Positions 33,545-40,954 of a stretch of 40,954 nt of DNA are shown piece after piece. Numbering within the stretch: the first letter of the stretch is position 1; the number at the start of each line of letters is the position of its first letter. The notes below the pieces were generated by a model. The model saw nothing but the letters and a program-made list of their open reading frames with translations. It was not told where the DNA came from and ran no database searches. Source of the stretch: an uncultured Clostridia bacterium (GTDB lineage: Bacteria; Bacillota; Clostridia; TANB77; CAG-508); contig CAKPRA010000013.1 in assembly GCA_934180065.1 (NCBI GenBank), positions 1-40,954 of the forward strand, given 5' to 3'. The position numbers were made by a program, and so were the translations under genes.

Positions 33545-33557
33545 AAGGAGGATAAAT

Positions 33558-34613
33558 ATGAATACAGAAAATTCAGAAAAAAAGAAAGCACTGGAAGCTG
33601 CATTAAGTCAAATAGAAAAACAATTTGGAAAAGGTTCTGTAATGAAATTGGGAGAAGCAACAGCAATGGATGTAGAAGCTATTCCAACAGGATCATTAAG
33701 TTTAGATATAGCATTAGGTATAGGAGGAATACCTAGAGGTAGAATTGTAGAGGTATATGGACCAGAATCTTCTGGAAAAACAACATTAACATTACATATG
33801 ATTGCAGAAGCACAAAAACTTGGAGGAGAAGCAGCTTTTATAGATGCAGAGCATGCATTAGATCCAGTTTATGCGAAACATCTTGGAGTTGATATAGATA
33901 ATTTGATTGTTTCACAACCTGATACAGGAGAGCAAGCATTAGAAATAGCTGAAGCTTTGGTAAGAAGTGGAGCTTTAGATATAATTGTTGTTGATTCAGT
34001 AGCGGCATTAGTACCAAAAGCCGAAATTGATGGAGATATGGGAGATTCTCATATTGGTTTACAAGCGCGTTTAATGTCACAAGCATTACGTAAATTAGCA
34101 GGAGCAATTAATAAAACTAAAACGGTAATAGTATTTATAAATCAATTAAGAGAAAAAGTTGGTATAATGTTTGGTAGTCCAGAAACAACAACAGGAGGAA
34201 GGGCTTTAAAATATTATGCCTCAGTAAGATTAGATATAAGAAAAATTGAAAATATAAAACAAGATGGAGAATTTATTGGAAATAGAGCAAAAGTAAAAGT
34301 TGTGAAAAATAAAATGGCTCCACCATTTAGAGAAGCTGAGTTTGATATTGTTTATGGAAAAGGTATATCAAAATCAGGAAGTATATTAGACTTAGCTGTT
34401 AATTTAGATATAGTAGAAAAAAGTGGATCTTGGTTTAGCTATAATGGAGATAGAATTGGTCAAGGAAGAGAAAACATAAAGAGATATTTGGAAGAAAATC
34501 CAAGTGTAATGGAAGAAATTGAAGCTAAAGTAAGAGAAAATTATAAGAAAGCATTTGAACAAAGCTTAACAGAAGGTGATAACGAAAAAGAAAAATCTGA
34601 AACAGAGGAATAG
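33558..34613 (+). CDS. recA: Recombinase RecA
   Basis: DNA strand-exchange protein and co-protease of LexA. The ATG at 33558 is chosen for its AAGGAGGA ribosome binding site; the ATG at 33537 overlaps the possible LexA box and has none. 351 residues with Walker A GPESSGKTT, IDAEHALDP, VVDSVAALVPKAEIDGDMGD (loop 1 region), MSQALRKL and INQLREKVG, and an acidic C-terminus typical of RecA. recX starts 14 nt after the stop, as in many bacteria. Confidence 0.98.
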   Translation: MNTENSEKKKALEAALSQIEKQFGKGSVMKLGEATAMDVEAIPTGSLSLDIALGIGGIPRGRIVEVYGPESSGKTTLTLHMIAEAQKLGGEAAFIDAEHALDPVYAKHLGVDIDNLIVSQPDTGEQALEIAEALVRSGALDIIVVDSVAALVPKAEIDGDMGDSHIGLQARLMSQALRKLAGAINKTKTVIVFINQLREKVGIMFGSPETTTGGRALKYYASVRLDIRKIENIKQDGEFIGNRAKVKVVKNKMAPPFREAEFDIVYGKGISKSGSILDLAVNLDIVEKSGSWFSYNGDRIGQGRENIKRYLEENPSVMEEIEAKVRENYKKAFEQSLTEGDNEKEKSETEE

Positions 34614-34627
34614 TTGTGGTGATATAA

Positions 34628-35083
34628 TTGTTTGATTACGAAAAAATTAAAGAATATGATAAATATAAAACAAAAGTTTTGAAATATGTTATATATAAAA
34701 AAAGAACTGAAAATGAAATAAGAAGAAAATTCGATAATGAAATAGAACCAGATATGTTAGATGACATTATAGAAGAGCTAAAAGAAAATAAATATATAAG
34801 TGATGACCAATATGTAGAAAGGGCTATAAATGAATATATAGCATTGAAAAATATGTCTTTAAAGCAGATTAAGTATAAATTACAAGCAAAAGGAATAAGC
34901 AACTATTTAATAGAAGATTATTTTTCTAAAAATAGTGAAAGTCTAAAAGAATATGAGATAAAATCTGCAAATAATATAATTACAAAAAAATATGATGATT
35001 CACCAGAAGAAATAATACAAAATTTGTTGAAAAAAGGTTTCGAATATGATAATGTTAAAGAAGCGTTAGAGAGGAGAAACTGA
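34628..35083 (+). CDS. recX: Regulatory protein RecX
   Basis: RecX limits RecA filament growth. 151 residues with the three-helix repeat pattern; RRKFDNEIEPDMLDDIIEELKENKYISDDQYVERAINEYI and SLKQIKYKLQAKGI are typical in kind. The start is TTG at 34628, with GGTGAT close upstream. Its TGA stop overlaps the scpA ATG (TGATG), so the genes are translationally coupled. Position after recA supports the call. Confidence 0.9.
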   Translation: MFDYEKIKEYDKYKTKVLKYVIYKKRTENEIRRKFDNEIEPDMLDDIIEELKENKYISDDQYVERAINEYIALKNMSLKQIKYKLQAKGISNYLIEDYFSKNSESLKEYEIKSANNIITKKYDDSPEEIIQNLLKKGFEYDNVKEALERRN

Positions 35084-35847
35084 TGAAAAATATATTAAGC
35101 TATGAATCACAAGTATATTCAATTAAAACAAATGATTTTGAAGGTCCATTAGATTTATTATGTCATTTAATAGACAAAAACAAAATGGATATTTGTGATA
35201 TAAATATTAGTGATATAACAGACCAATATATTGAATATTTAAATAAAATGGAAGAGCTAAATCTAGAAATAGCAAGTGAATTTTTAATAATGGCATCAAC
35301 ACTTTTGTATTTAAAATCAAAAACATTATTACCTGTAGTAGAAAGTTCTGATAGTGATGAAAAAGAGCTAACAGAAGAAGAGCTTTTACAAAGAATAATT
35401 GAGTATAAAAAATATAAAGAAACTTCGGAACAACTAAGAATTATGTATCAAGAAAACTCAAAGAGGATTTTTAAAGAAGAAGAAAAAATTAAATTTCCTA
35501 AGAAAAAACTTGAAATAGATCTTAATTATTCATTAGTAGTGAACGCATATGCAAAGATTATTGAAAAAAATAAAAAAAGATTAAATAAAAACGCAAAAAA
35601 TATTAAGAAAATAGCTATTACAGACACATATACTGTTTCGAGCAAGGTAAAAGAAATGTATAAAGAGCTTATAAGAAATAAAAAATTTATCTTTAATAAT
35701 CTGTATTCACAAAAGCAATGTAATAAAGAAGAGGTCGTAACGGCTTTTACAGGTCTATTAGAGATGTCACGACGTAGTAAAGTACAAACATCTCAAAAAG
35801 CATTATTTGGGGACATTTTGGTTGAAAAAAACAGAAAAATAAACTAA
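35083..35847 (+). CDS. scpA: Segregation and condensation protein ScpA
   Basis: Kleisin subunit of the SMC condensin complex, which compacts and separates chromosomes. 254 residues, with the N-terminal SMC-neck-binding part FEGPLDLLCHLIDKNKMDI, the helix LASEFLIMAATLL-like sequence SEFLIMASTLLYLKSKTLL, and a C-terminal winged helix (about 190-254). GAGAGGAG precedes the ATG. scpB normally follows; here the next gene, 93 nt on, is the DUF2953 gene. ScpB must be encoded elsewhere or be missing. Confidence 0.94.
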   Translation: MKNILSYESQVYSIKTNDFEGPLDLLCHLIDKNKMDICDINISDITDQYIEYLNKMEELNLEIASEFLIMASTLLYLKSKTLLPVVESSDSDEKELTEEELLQRIIEYKKYKETSEQLRIMYQENSKRIFKEEEKIKFPKKKLEIDLNYSLVVNAYAKIIEKNKKRLNKNAKNIKKIAITDTYTVSSKVKEMYKELIRNKKFIFNNLYSQKQCNKEEVVTAFTGLLEMSRRSKVQTSQKALFGDILVEKNRKIN

Positions 35848-35940
35848 TGTAAAGTTATTTATATTATTTTTAATAAAAATTTTGAATTGAAATAAAAAAA
35901 ACGGAAAATATAACTAGTAATATATAAGGAGAATATTTAT

Positions 35941-36519
35941 ATGTTATTAGTTATTTTTATTTTATTATTCTTTATAATGTTAATTTGCAGTATAGAGATT
36001 AAGCTAATTATATGTGTAAAAGATGAAAAATCAAGTATACACTTAAAAATATATATATTAAAAAGTATTTTAATTGGTAAAATAAATCTTAATAATAGTA
36101 ATAAAAAAATTAATGAGAAGTTAAAGTTGAAGATGCAAAATGTAGATAAAAAAGAATTAATTAAAAGGGGATATAATTTATTAAAAAAAATAAAATTTGA
36201 TTTGGAGAAATTCAAATTAAAAATAGATATATCTACATCTGATGCTGTATTGACATCATATATGGTAGCTATTGTTTCCAGCTTTATAGGAATTTTATTA
36301 AAGGTTACAAATATGCAAATTAATTACAAGAATTTTAGATATATTATTAAACCAATATATCAAAATGAAAAAATATTAAATATTAGATTTGCATGCATAA
36401 TAAGTACAAATTTAGTACATATTATTACTATAATTTGTAAAAGTTTAATAGAATGGAGATGTGAGGATAATGGAAGAAAATCACCCAATAGAAAAGCTTA
36501 TGGTAACAGCAATGGATAG
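35941..36519 (+). CDS. ytfI: DUF2953 protein (YtfI-like)
   Basis: 192 residues with a membrane helix at the very N-terminus (about 1-20) and a soluble region rich in Lys and Ile. The sequence TSDAVLTSYMVAIVSSFIGILL and a C-terminal IKPIYQNEKILNIRFACII match the DUF2953 family, which in Clostridia and Bacillus sits just before ytfJ. The role is unknown, presumably in sporulation or the envelope. AAGGAG precedes the ATG. The last 50 nt overlap the ytfJ start in another frame. Confidence 0.8.
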   Translation: MLLVIFILLFFIMLICSIEIKLIICVKDEKSSIHLKIYILKSILIGKINLNNSNKKINEKLKLKMQNVDKKELIKRGYNLLKKIKFDLEKFKLKIDISTSDAVLTSYMVAIVSSFIGILLKVTNMQINYKNFRYIIKPIYQNEKILNIRFACIISTNLVHIITIICKSLIEWRCEDNGRKSPNRKAYGNSNG

Positions 36520-37216
36520 TATAAAAGAAATGGTAGATGTTAATACAATAATCGGTAATCCAATTAAAGCTTTAGATAATACAGTAATAATACCAATTTC
36601 AAAAGTAGGTTTTGGTTTTGCAGCAGGTGGTAGTGAATTTAATGGAGAAACAGTTAATTCTTATAATAAAAGAGAAAAAGAAGAAAATATTAAATATAGA
36701 TTGCCTTTTGGAGGTGGTAGTGGTGCAGGAGTGAATATAACACCTGTAGCTTTTCTTATAGTGCAAAATGATAATGTCAAATTATTGGAGGCAAGTCATG
36801 CATCAGTGCTAGATAAGTTGGTAGAATATATTCCAGATGCAGTTGAAAAAATAGATAAAATAATTAAAAAGAAGATGGATAATAAAGATGAATCAGATGA
36901 TGAGTTTGAAGATGATATAGAATATGATTTTGATGATGAAGACGATATAGAAGATAATTATGACGATGATTTTGAAAATGACATTGAAGATGAGTCAAAT
37001 TATGATAATGAAGATGATGATTTTGATTTTGAGGAAGATGAGGAAGATAATGGAAATAAAGATTTTATTAATAAAGAAGATGTGAAGATAAAAGGGAAAA
37101 ATAAAATAAAGGAAATTCACAAAAAAGAAATAAATCAAATAGTTGGTAACAACAAAGGAAAAGTAAAAAAATTAGAGGAAAAAATTGAAGAAATTAAAGA
37201 TGATAATGACCAATAG
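36470..37216 (+). CDS. ytfJ: GerW family sporulation protein YtfJ with long charged tail
   Basis: Forespore-expressed protein of unknown biochemical role; gerW mutants of B. subtilis show germination defects. The ATG at 36470 is chosen because GTGAGG and GGAGATG precede it. Residues 1-135 are the GerW domain (ENPIEKLM-type start, GNPIKALDNTVIIPISKVGFGF, PFGGGSGAGVNITPVAFL). Unusually the protein goes on for about 110 residues: a strongly acidic Asp/Glu-rich tract (about 140-200), then a Lys-rich helical end. Family members are usually near 150 residues, so the tail is an addition. Confidence 0.9.
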   Translation: MEENHPIEKLMVTAMDSIKEMVDVNTIIGNPIKALDNTVIIPISKVGFGFAAGGSEFNGETVNSYNKREKEENIKYRLPFGGGSGAGVNITPVAFLIVQNDNVKLLEASHASVLDKLVEYIPDAVEKIDKIIKKKMDNKDESDDEFEDDIEYDFDDEDDIEDNYDDDFENDIEDESNYDNEDDDFDFEEDEEDNGNKDFINKEDVKIKGKNKIKEIHKKEINQIVGNNKGKVKKLEEKIEEIKDDNDQ

Positions 37217-37251
37217 AAATCATTATATATTAGACCTTTTTAATTAAAGTA

Positions 37252-37418
37252 AACAGGATATGCAGATATATATTAAAAATTCGTGCCATACTGATTGCCT
37301 ATACAATGTAGTGTGAGAATGGTAGATTGGTAATTTGAATTTTGATAAATAATAGATTCAACTAAAAGCTCCCAAGCTGCACGTTACCTATTTTTAATAT
37401 ATATCTGCATATCCTACG
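37252..37418 (+). repeat. Interspersed palindromic element, copy 8 (divergent, stem conserved)
   Basis: The arms 37256-37279 and 37391-37414 are perfectly complementary over 24 nt (GGATATGCAGATATATATTA...), yet differ from the family consensus (TGTGAATAT replaced by TGCAGATAT) with matching changes on both sides. The core is the most divergent of all, a subfamily B type (GATAAATAATAGATT), but keeps GTAGTGTGAGAATGGTAG and CTAAAAGCTCCCAAGCTGC. It lies between ytfJ and recG. The remaining gap to recG (37419-37574) has AT-rich TATAAT-like words without a convincing -35 box. Confidence 0.85.
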
Positions 37419-37574
37419 CTTTTGTTATATATACAGATATTGTATTTATTAATAATTGTAAAACTGTGAAGTGTAACAGTAATATAGAAAAATATTATAA
37501 TATAATCGTACAAATGTTTACTTTTTTTGAAAAATGTGTAATAATACATCATAATAAATTGAGGTGATAAACAA

Positions 37575-39623
37575 ATGATAGATTTAGAGAATAATGTTAA
37601 ATATATAAAAGGTGTTGGTCCGAATAGAGTTGAATCTTTAAATAAATTAGGAATATATACTCTTAAAGATTTAATTACATATTATCCTAGAGATTATGAG
37701 GATAGAAGCAAACCAAAGAAAATAATAGATTGCATTGATGGAGAAGATTCTTTAATTGAAGGAATTGTTGTTTCTAAAATGGTGGAATTAAAAATAAGAA
37801 AAAATATGGTTATGTACAAATTAGCGGTAAGAGATGATACAGGATTGTGTAATATAACATGGTTTAATCAACCATATTTAAAAACACAATTTACATATGG
37901 AGAGAAGTATAGTTTTTTTGGAAAAGTTCATATAAAAGGGTCAAAAGTTGAGATGAATTCTCCGGTATTTGATTCGAAAGATACAAACAAACATACAGGA
38001 AAGATTGTGCCAATATATCCAACCACTTTTAATTTACCACAAACAACTTTAAGAAAGATAATAGAAAATGGATTAGAGCAAATAAATGATGGATTAGAGG
38101 AATATATGCCTAATTATATATTAAACAAATATGATTTATTAGGTATTAATGAGGCAATAAAAAAAATACATGAACCAGATAAATTTGACGATTTTAAATT
38201 AGCAAGAAAAAGATTAGTTTTTGAAGAGCTTTTAATAATGCAATTAGCGTTATTAAATTTAAAAAGTAATTGGAAAAAAGAGCAAAAAGGAATCAAGTAT
38301 AGTAAAGAAATAAAGATGTCTGATGTAATAAATGATTTACCATTTAAACTAACAAAAGCACAATTAAAAGTATTAGAAGAAATTGACAATGATATGGAAA
38401 GTGAAAAATCAATGAATAGACTATTACAAGGAGATGTTGGATCAGGAAAAACAATAGTTTCAATTATAGCATCTTATAAAGCTGTCAAATCAGGTTATCA
38501 AGTTGCTATTATGGCTCCAACTTCTATACTTGCGACACAACATCTAGAAAGCTTTTCAAATATATTATCAAAATTTGGAATAAAATGTGAATTATTAATA
38601 AGTAGTGTTACTAAAAAGAAAAAAGAGGAAATATTAGATAAATTACAAAATGGTGAAATAGATGTTTTAATTGGAACACATGCAATTTTAGAAGAGAATG
38701 TTATATTTAAAAATTTAGGGTTAGTTGTTACTGATGAGCAACATAGATTTGGTGTAAGACAGAGAAGCAAAATTGTAGCAAAAGGTAGTAATCCGGATGT
38801 TTTAGTTATGACAGCCACACCAATTCCACGTACGTTAGCTCTTATATTATATGGAGATTTAGATATATCAATAATTGATGAATTACCACCAAACAGAAAA
38901 CAAATTGAAACATACGCAGTAACAAAAAATATGGAAAATAGAGTAAATAATTTTGTAAGGAAGCAAATTAATGAAGGAAGACAAGCCTATATTGTATGTC
39001 CTTTAGTAGAAGAGAATGAAGAAATTAATGCAAAATCAGTATTAGAAATATATGAAAAATATAAAAATGAAATATTTAGCGATTTAGTTGTTGAATATAT
39101 GCATGGAAAGATGAAATCTAAAGAAAAAGACGATATAATGGATCGATTTAAAAATGGGGAAATTGATATTCTTATTTCAACAACAGTTATTGAAGTTGGA
39201 GTAAATGTTCCAAATTCAAGTTTAATGATTGTTGAAAATGCAGAGCGTTTTGGATTGGCACAATTACACCAGTTAAGAGGAAGAGTTGGAAGAGGTGAAT
39301 ATCAATCATATTGTATCTTAAAATATAATAGTAATTCTGAAGTTGCAAAGAAAAGAATGGAAATAATGCAAAAGACAACAGATGGATTTATAATTGCAGA
39401 AAAAGATTTAGAGCTTAGAGGATCTGGGGAGTTTTTTGGAACAAAACAGCATGGGTTACCGGAATTTAAAATTGCTAATTTATTTGAGGATATTGATATT
39501 TTGAAACAGGTGCAGAGCCTTACATATCAAATAGAGCAAAATGATCCAAAATTGGAATCTGATGTAAATAAAGGATTAAAATTTTTAGTTGATGAAAAGT
39601 TTAATGGAAGGATTGAAATGTAA
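37575..39623 (+). CDS. recG: ATP-dependent DNA helicase RecG
   Basis: Branch-migration helicase that processes stalled forks and Holliday junctions. 682 residues, the usual length: an N-terminal wedge/OB domain (about 1-190, with IKGVGPNRVESLNKLGI), helicase motifs GDVGSGKT (I), IGTHAIL (Ib), DEQHRFGVRQR (II), MTATPIPRTLAL (III), and in domain 2 STTVIEVGVNVPN and QLRGRVGRG. The C-terminus with GSGEFFGTKQHGLPEFK is also typical. GAGGTGA precedes the ATG. Confidence 0.97.
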   Translation: MIDLENNVKYIKGVGPNRVESLNKLGIYTLKDLITYYPRDYEDRSKPKKIIDCIDGEDSLIEGIVVSKMVELKIRKNMVMYKLAVRDDTGLCNITWFNQPYLKTQFTYGEKYSFFGKVHIKGSKVEMNSPVFDSKDTNKHTGKIVPIYPTTFNLPQTTLRKIIENGLEQINDGLEEYMPNYILNKYDLLGINEAIKKIHEPDKFDDFKLARKRLVFEELLIMQLALLNLKSNWKKEQKGIKYSKEIKMSDVINDLPFKLTKAQLKVLEEIDNDMESEKSMNRLLQGDVGSGKTIVSIIASYKAVKSGYQVAIMAPTSILATQHLESFSNILSKFGIKCELLISSVTKKKKEEILDKLQNGEIDVLIGTHAILEENVIFKNLGLVVTDEQHRFGVRQRSKIVAKGSNPDVLVMTATPIPRTLALILYGDLDISIIDELPPNRKQIETYAVTKNMENRVNNFVRKQINEGRQAYIVCPLVEENEEINAKSVLEIYEKYKNEIFSDLVVEYMHGKMKSKEKDDIMDRFKNGEIDILISTTVIEVGVNVPNSSLMIVENAERFGLAQLHQLRGRVGRGEYQSYCILKYNSNSEVAKKRMEIMQKTTDGFIIAEKDLELRGSGEFFGTKQHGLPEFKIANLFEDIDILKQVQSLTYQIEQNDPKLESDVNKGLKFLVDEKFNGRIEM

Positions 39624-39638
39624 AAAACGCTAAAACAC

Positions 39639-39667
39639 TTGACTTTTGGAGAAAAAAACAATATAGT
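39639..39667 (+). promoter_or_regulatory. Sigma-A promoter of the aldose-epimerase-like gene
   Basis: TTGACT (39639-39644) and TATAGT (39662-39667) are spaced by 17 nt, just after the recG stop. Confidence 0.75.
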
Positions 39668-39706
39668 ATATATGAAAAAATTATTAACAAAAAAGGAGAC
39701 AATATT

Positions 39707-40582
39707 ATGCAAGCACAAATGTTAACTTCAAAAAATGGTGGAGAGCTAATAAGCTTTAAAATAAATGGCGTAGAAAAAATACATCAAGGTGAAGAATGCG
39801 TTGATGAAAATGGAAAAGTATATTGGAAACGACATTTCCCAGTATTGTTTCCAATAGTAGGAAAATTAAAAAGAAATCAAACTATAATTAATGGTAAACC
39901 TTTTGAGATTTTTCAACATGGATTTGCTAGAGATATGGAATATATGCCAGTAACTAAACTTGATAATTTTCATTCTTATGTTTTAAGAAGTAATAAAGCA
40001 ACTTATGCAAGATATCCATTTGATTTTGAATTATATAATACGTATAGAATGGAAGACAATATTTTAACAACAATTTATAAGGTTATAAATACTGGAAAAA
40101 CAAATATGCCGTTTTGTATAGGAGGACATCCAGCATTTAAAATTGATCCAGAAGAAATGAGAAAAGGTAATTATTACTTAGAGTTTGAAGAAGATGAAGA
40201 AAAAATACACTTTTTATATTTAGTAGATGGTTTGATGGGAACTGAATACGCAAAAAATAGAATGGAAGATAAAAGACATATTTTGTTGGGACCTGATTCT
40301 TTTAAAGATGATGCTATAATAATGAAAGGTATAACATCAAAGAGAATTAGTTTAATGCATAGATATAAAGATTATCCAATATTAACAATGGAATTTTCAG
40401 ATTTTCCATATTTAGCAATATGGTCAAAACCAAATGCTCCATTTATTTGTATAGAGCCATGGCATGGAGTTTCAGATACAATAAAAAGCACAGGAATATT
40501 TGCTGAAAAAACAAGCTCTATATTATTAAAACCAAATCAGTCATATGAATGTAGATTTACTGTAAAATTTTATGAAGACTAA
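39707..40582 (+). CDS. Aldose 1-epimerase family protein (LacX-like)
   Basis: 291 residues, a galactose-mutarotase-type fold. Likely active-site residues are His in FQHGFARD, His in GGHPAF and Glu in CIEPWHG. The overall pattern, short with KRHFPVLFPIVGKL near residue 50, resembles the LacX group, whose substrates are not well known. AAAAGGAG precedes the ATG, and the gene has its own promoter. The small membrane protein gene follows 20 nt later. Confidence 0.88.
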   Translation: MQAQMLTSKNGGELISFKINGVEKIHQGEECVDENGKVYWKRHFPVLFPIVGKLKRNQTIINGKPFEIFQHGFARDMEYMPVTKLDNFHSYVLRSNKATYARYPFDFELYNTYRMEDNILTTIYKVINTGKTNMPFCIGGHPAFKIDPEEMRKGNYYLEFEEDEEKIHFLYLVDGLMGTEYAKNRMEDKRHILLGPDSFKDDAIIMKGITSKRISLMHRYKDYPILTMEFSDFPYLAIWSKPNAPFICIEPWHGVSDTIKSTGIFAEKTSSILLKPNQSYECRFTVKFYED

Positions 40583-40602
40583 TGAAGAAAAGGATGTAAA
40601 AA

Positions 40603-40824
40603 ATGAAAATAGCTTTTGTAATATTAGGACTAATATTTGTAGCAATTGGTATTATAAGCATATATGATGCGCGTAAATTAACAAAAAAACTATTTAGTTT
40701 TCAAGATATAAATGAGGGAACTAAGGCACTAAAAATAATAGGATTTTTAATATCAATTTTAGGATTAGGTGTAATATATTTTTATTTACCAGATGCTATT
40801 GAAATATTAAAAAATATAGGTTAA
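40603..40824 (+). CDS. Small membrane protein with two helices
   Basis: 73 residues with hydrophobic stretches at about 3-21 and 45-66 and a polar loop between them (YDARKLTKKLFSFQDINEGTK). AAAAGGA precedes the ATG. It is probably cotranscribed with the epimerase-like gene. The pattern resembles many clostridial small membrane proteins of unknown role. Confidence 0.65.
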   Translation: MKIAFVILGLIFVAIGIISIYDARKLTKKLFSFQDINEGTKALKIIGFLISILGLGVIYFYLPDAIEILKNIG

Positions 40825-40853
40825 ATAAAATAGTAAATGCCCGTTTAACCTAT
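40816..40853. other. 10-bp inverted repeat over the last stop codon
   Basis: ATAGGTTAAA (40816-40825) is complementary to TTTAACCTAT (40844-40853). On the + strand no T tract follows; on the - strand a T-rich run does, so it could end a - strand gene entering from the right. Confidence 0.35.
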
Positions 40854-40924
40854 TAAAAAATATATGATTAAAATAATCAGTAATTTTCCCTTAAAGTTAG
40901 AGAAAAAAATAGGCAAAAGAAAAA

Positions 40925-40954
40925 ACGGAATTTTTGATCGCAATCAAAATTCCG
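40925..40954. terminator. Hairpin at the window end, probable terminator
   Basis: CGGAATTTT pairs with AAAATTCCG, with GAT/ATC inside, and the loop around CGCA. It is preceded by A-rich sequence; the tail lies beyond the window, so the call as a terminator is not complete. Confidence 0.5.

Noticed and set aside
37419..37574. Promoter of recG
   Set aside because: Several TATAAT-like words occur, but the best -35/-10 pair would place the transcript start inside the ribosome binding site, so none is annotated.

Overview
The window is a 41-kb stretch of a very AT-rich, low-GC Gram-positive chromosome. Gene content and order point to Clostridia, probably an uncultured anaerobic or gut lineage: rlmN-prpC-prkC-rsgA-rpe, ftsE-ftsX-murein hydrolase, ymdB and spoVS beside recA, scpA-ytfI-ytfJ, and a DUF4364 protein. 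spoVS and ytfJ (gerW) suggest an endospore-forming ancestry. All but two genes lie on the + strand. Genes usually have strong AGGAGG-type ribosome binding sites, several use TTG or GTG starts, and many units are bounded by clear sigma-A promoters and Rho-independent terminators.

Layout. 1-6500: pyruvate kinase, then a sigma factor with predicted membrane segments next to a YfbK-type VWA protein and small membrane proteins, then an SH3/L,D-transpeptidase. 6500-16100: aspS, a small coiled-coil protein, the rlmN-prpC-prkC-rsgA-rpe cluster (Ser/Thr phosphorylation, ribosome maturation, pentose phosphate), a DUF4364 gene on the - strand, and trmB. 16100-23050: ftsE-ftsX with a PcsB/CwlO-like M23 peptidase, a CtpA/B-type protease, an unknown protein and a YwaF-like membrane protein. 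23050-31600: a diaminopentanoate-dehydrogenase-like oxidoreductase, a CDF exporter with a manganese-type site, a small protein with an RNA-polymerase-alpha-CTD-like domain behind a double-hairpin leader, lysS behind a possible leader ORF, an SDF symporter, a GH25 muramidase and a coiled-coil protein. 31600-40954: ymdB, spoVS, recA, recX, scpA (no scpB after it), ytfI, ytfJ, recG, an aldose-1-epimerase-like gene and a small membrane protein.

The most striking feature is not a gene. Eight copies of a ~145-175 bp interspersed element sit in the intergenic regions (1-112, 6530-6700, 16107-16260, 16271-16445, 20924-21100, 33095-33250, 33259-33434, 37252-37418). Full copies are closed by ~24-25 bp terminal inverted repeats that form a long stem, and they carry a conserved core of ~110 nt. 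All eight have the same orientation as the flanking genes. They lie downstream of one transcription unit and upstream of the promoter of the next, and they account for every gene-free stretch longer than 350 bp. Stem variants change on both arms together, so pairing is kept although sequence is not. Two loci are tandem doublets with exactly the same 164-bp period, and in both the first copy lacks its 3' arm. The family resembles, in organisation, known palindromic intergenic repeats such as ERIC, NEMIS or bcr1, but I do not recognise its sequence.

Together the genes are mostly housekeeping: envelope growth and remodelling (LDT, FtsEX-M23, PrkC/PrpC, GH25, CtpA), translation (AspRS, LysRS, RsgA, RlmN, TrmB) and recombination/segregation (RecA, RecX, RecG, ScpA). 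The accessory interest lies in the repeat family, the membrane-tethered sigma factor/VWA pair and the alpha-CTD-like gene.
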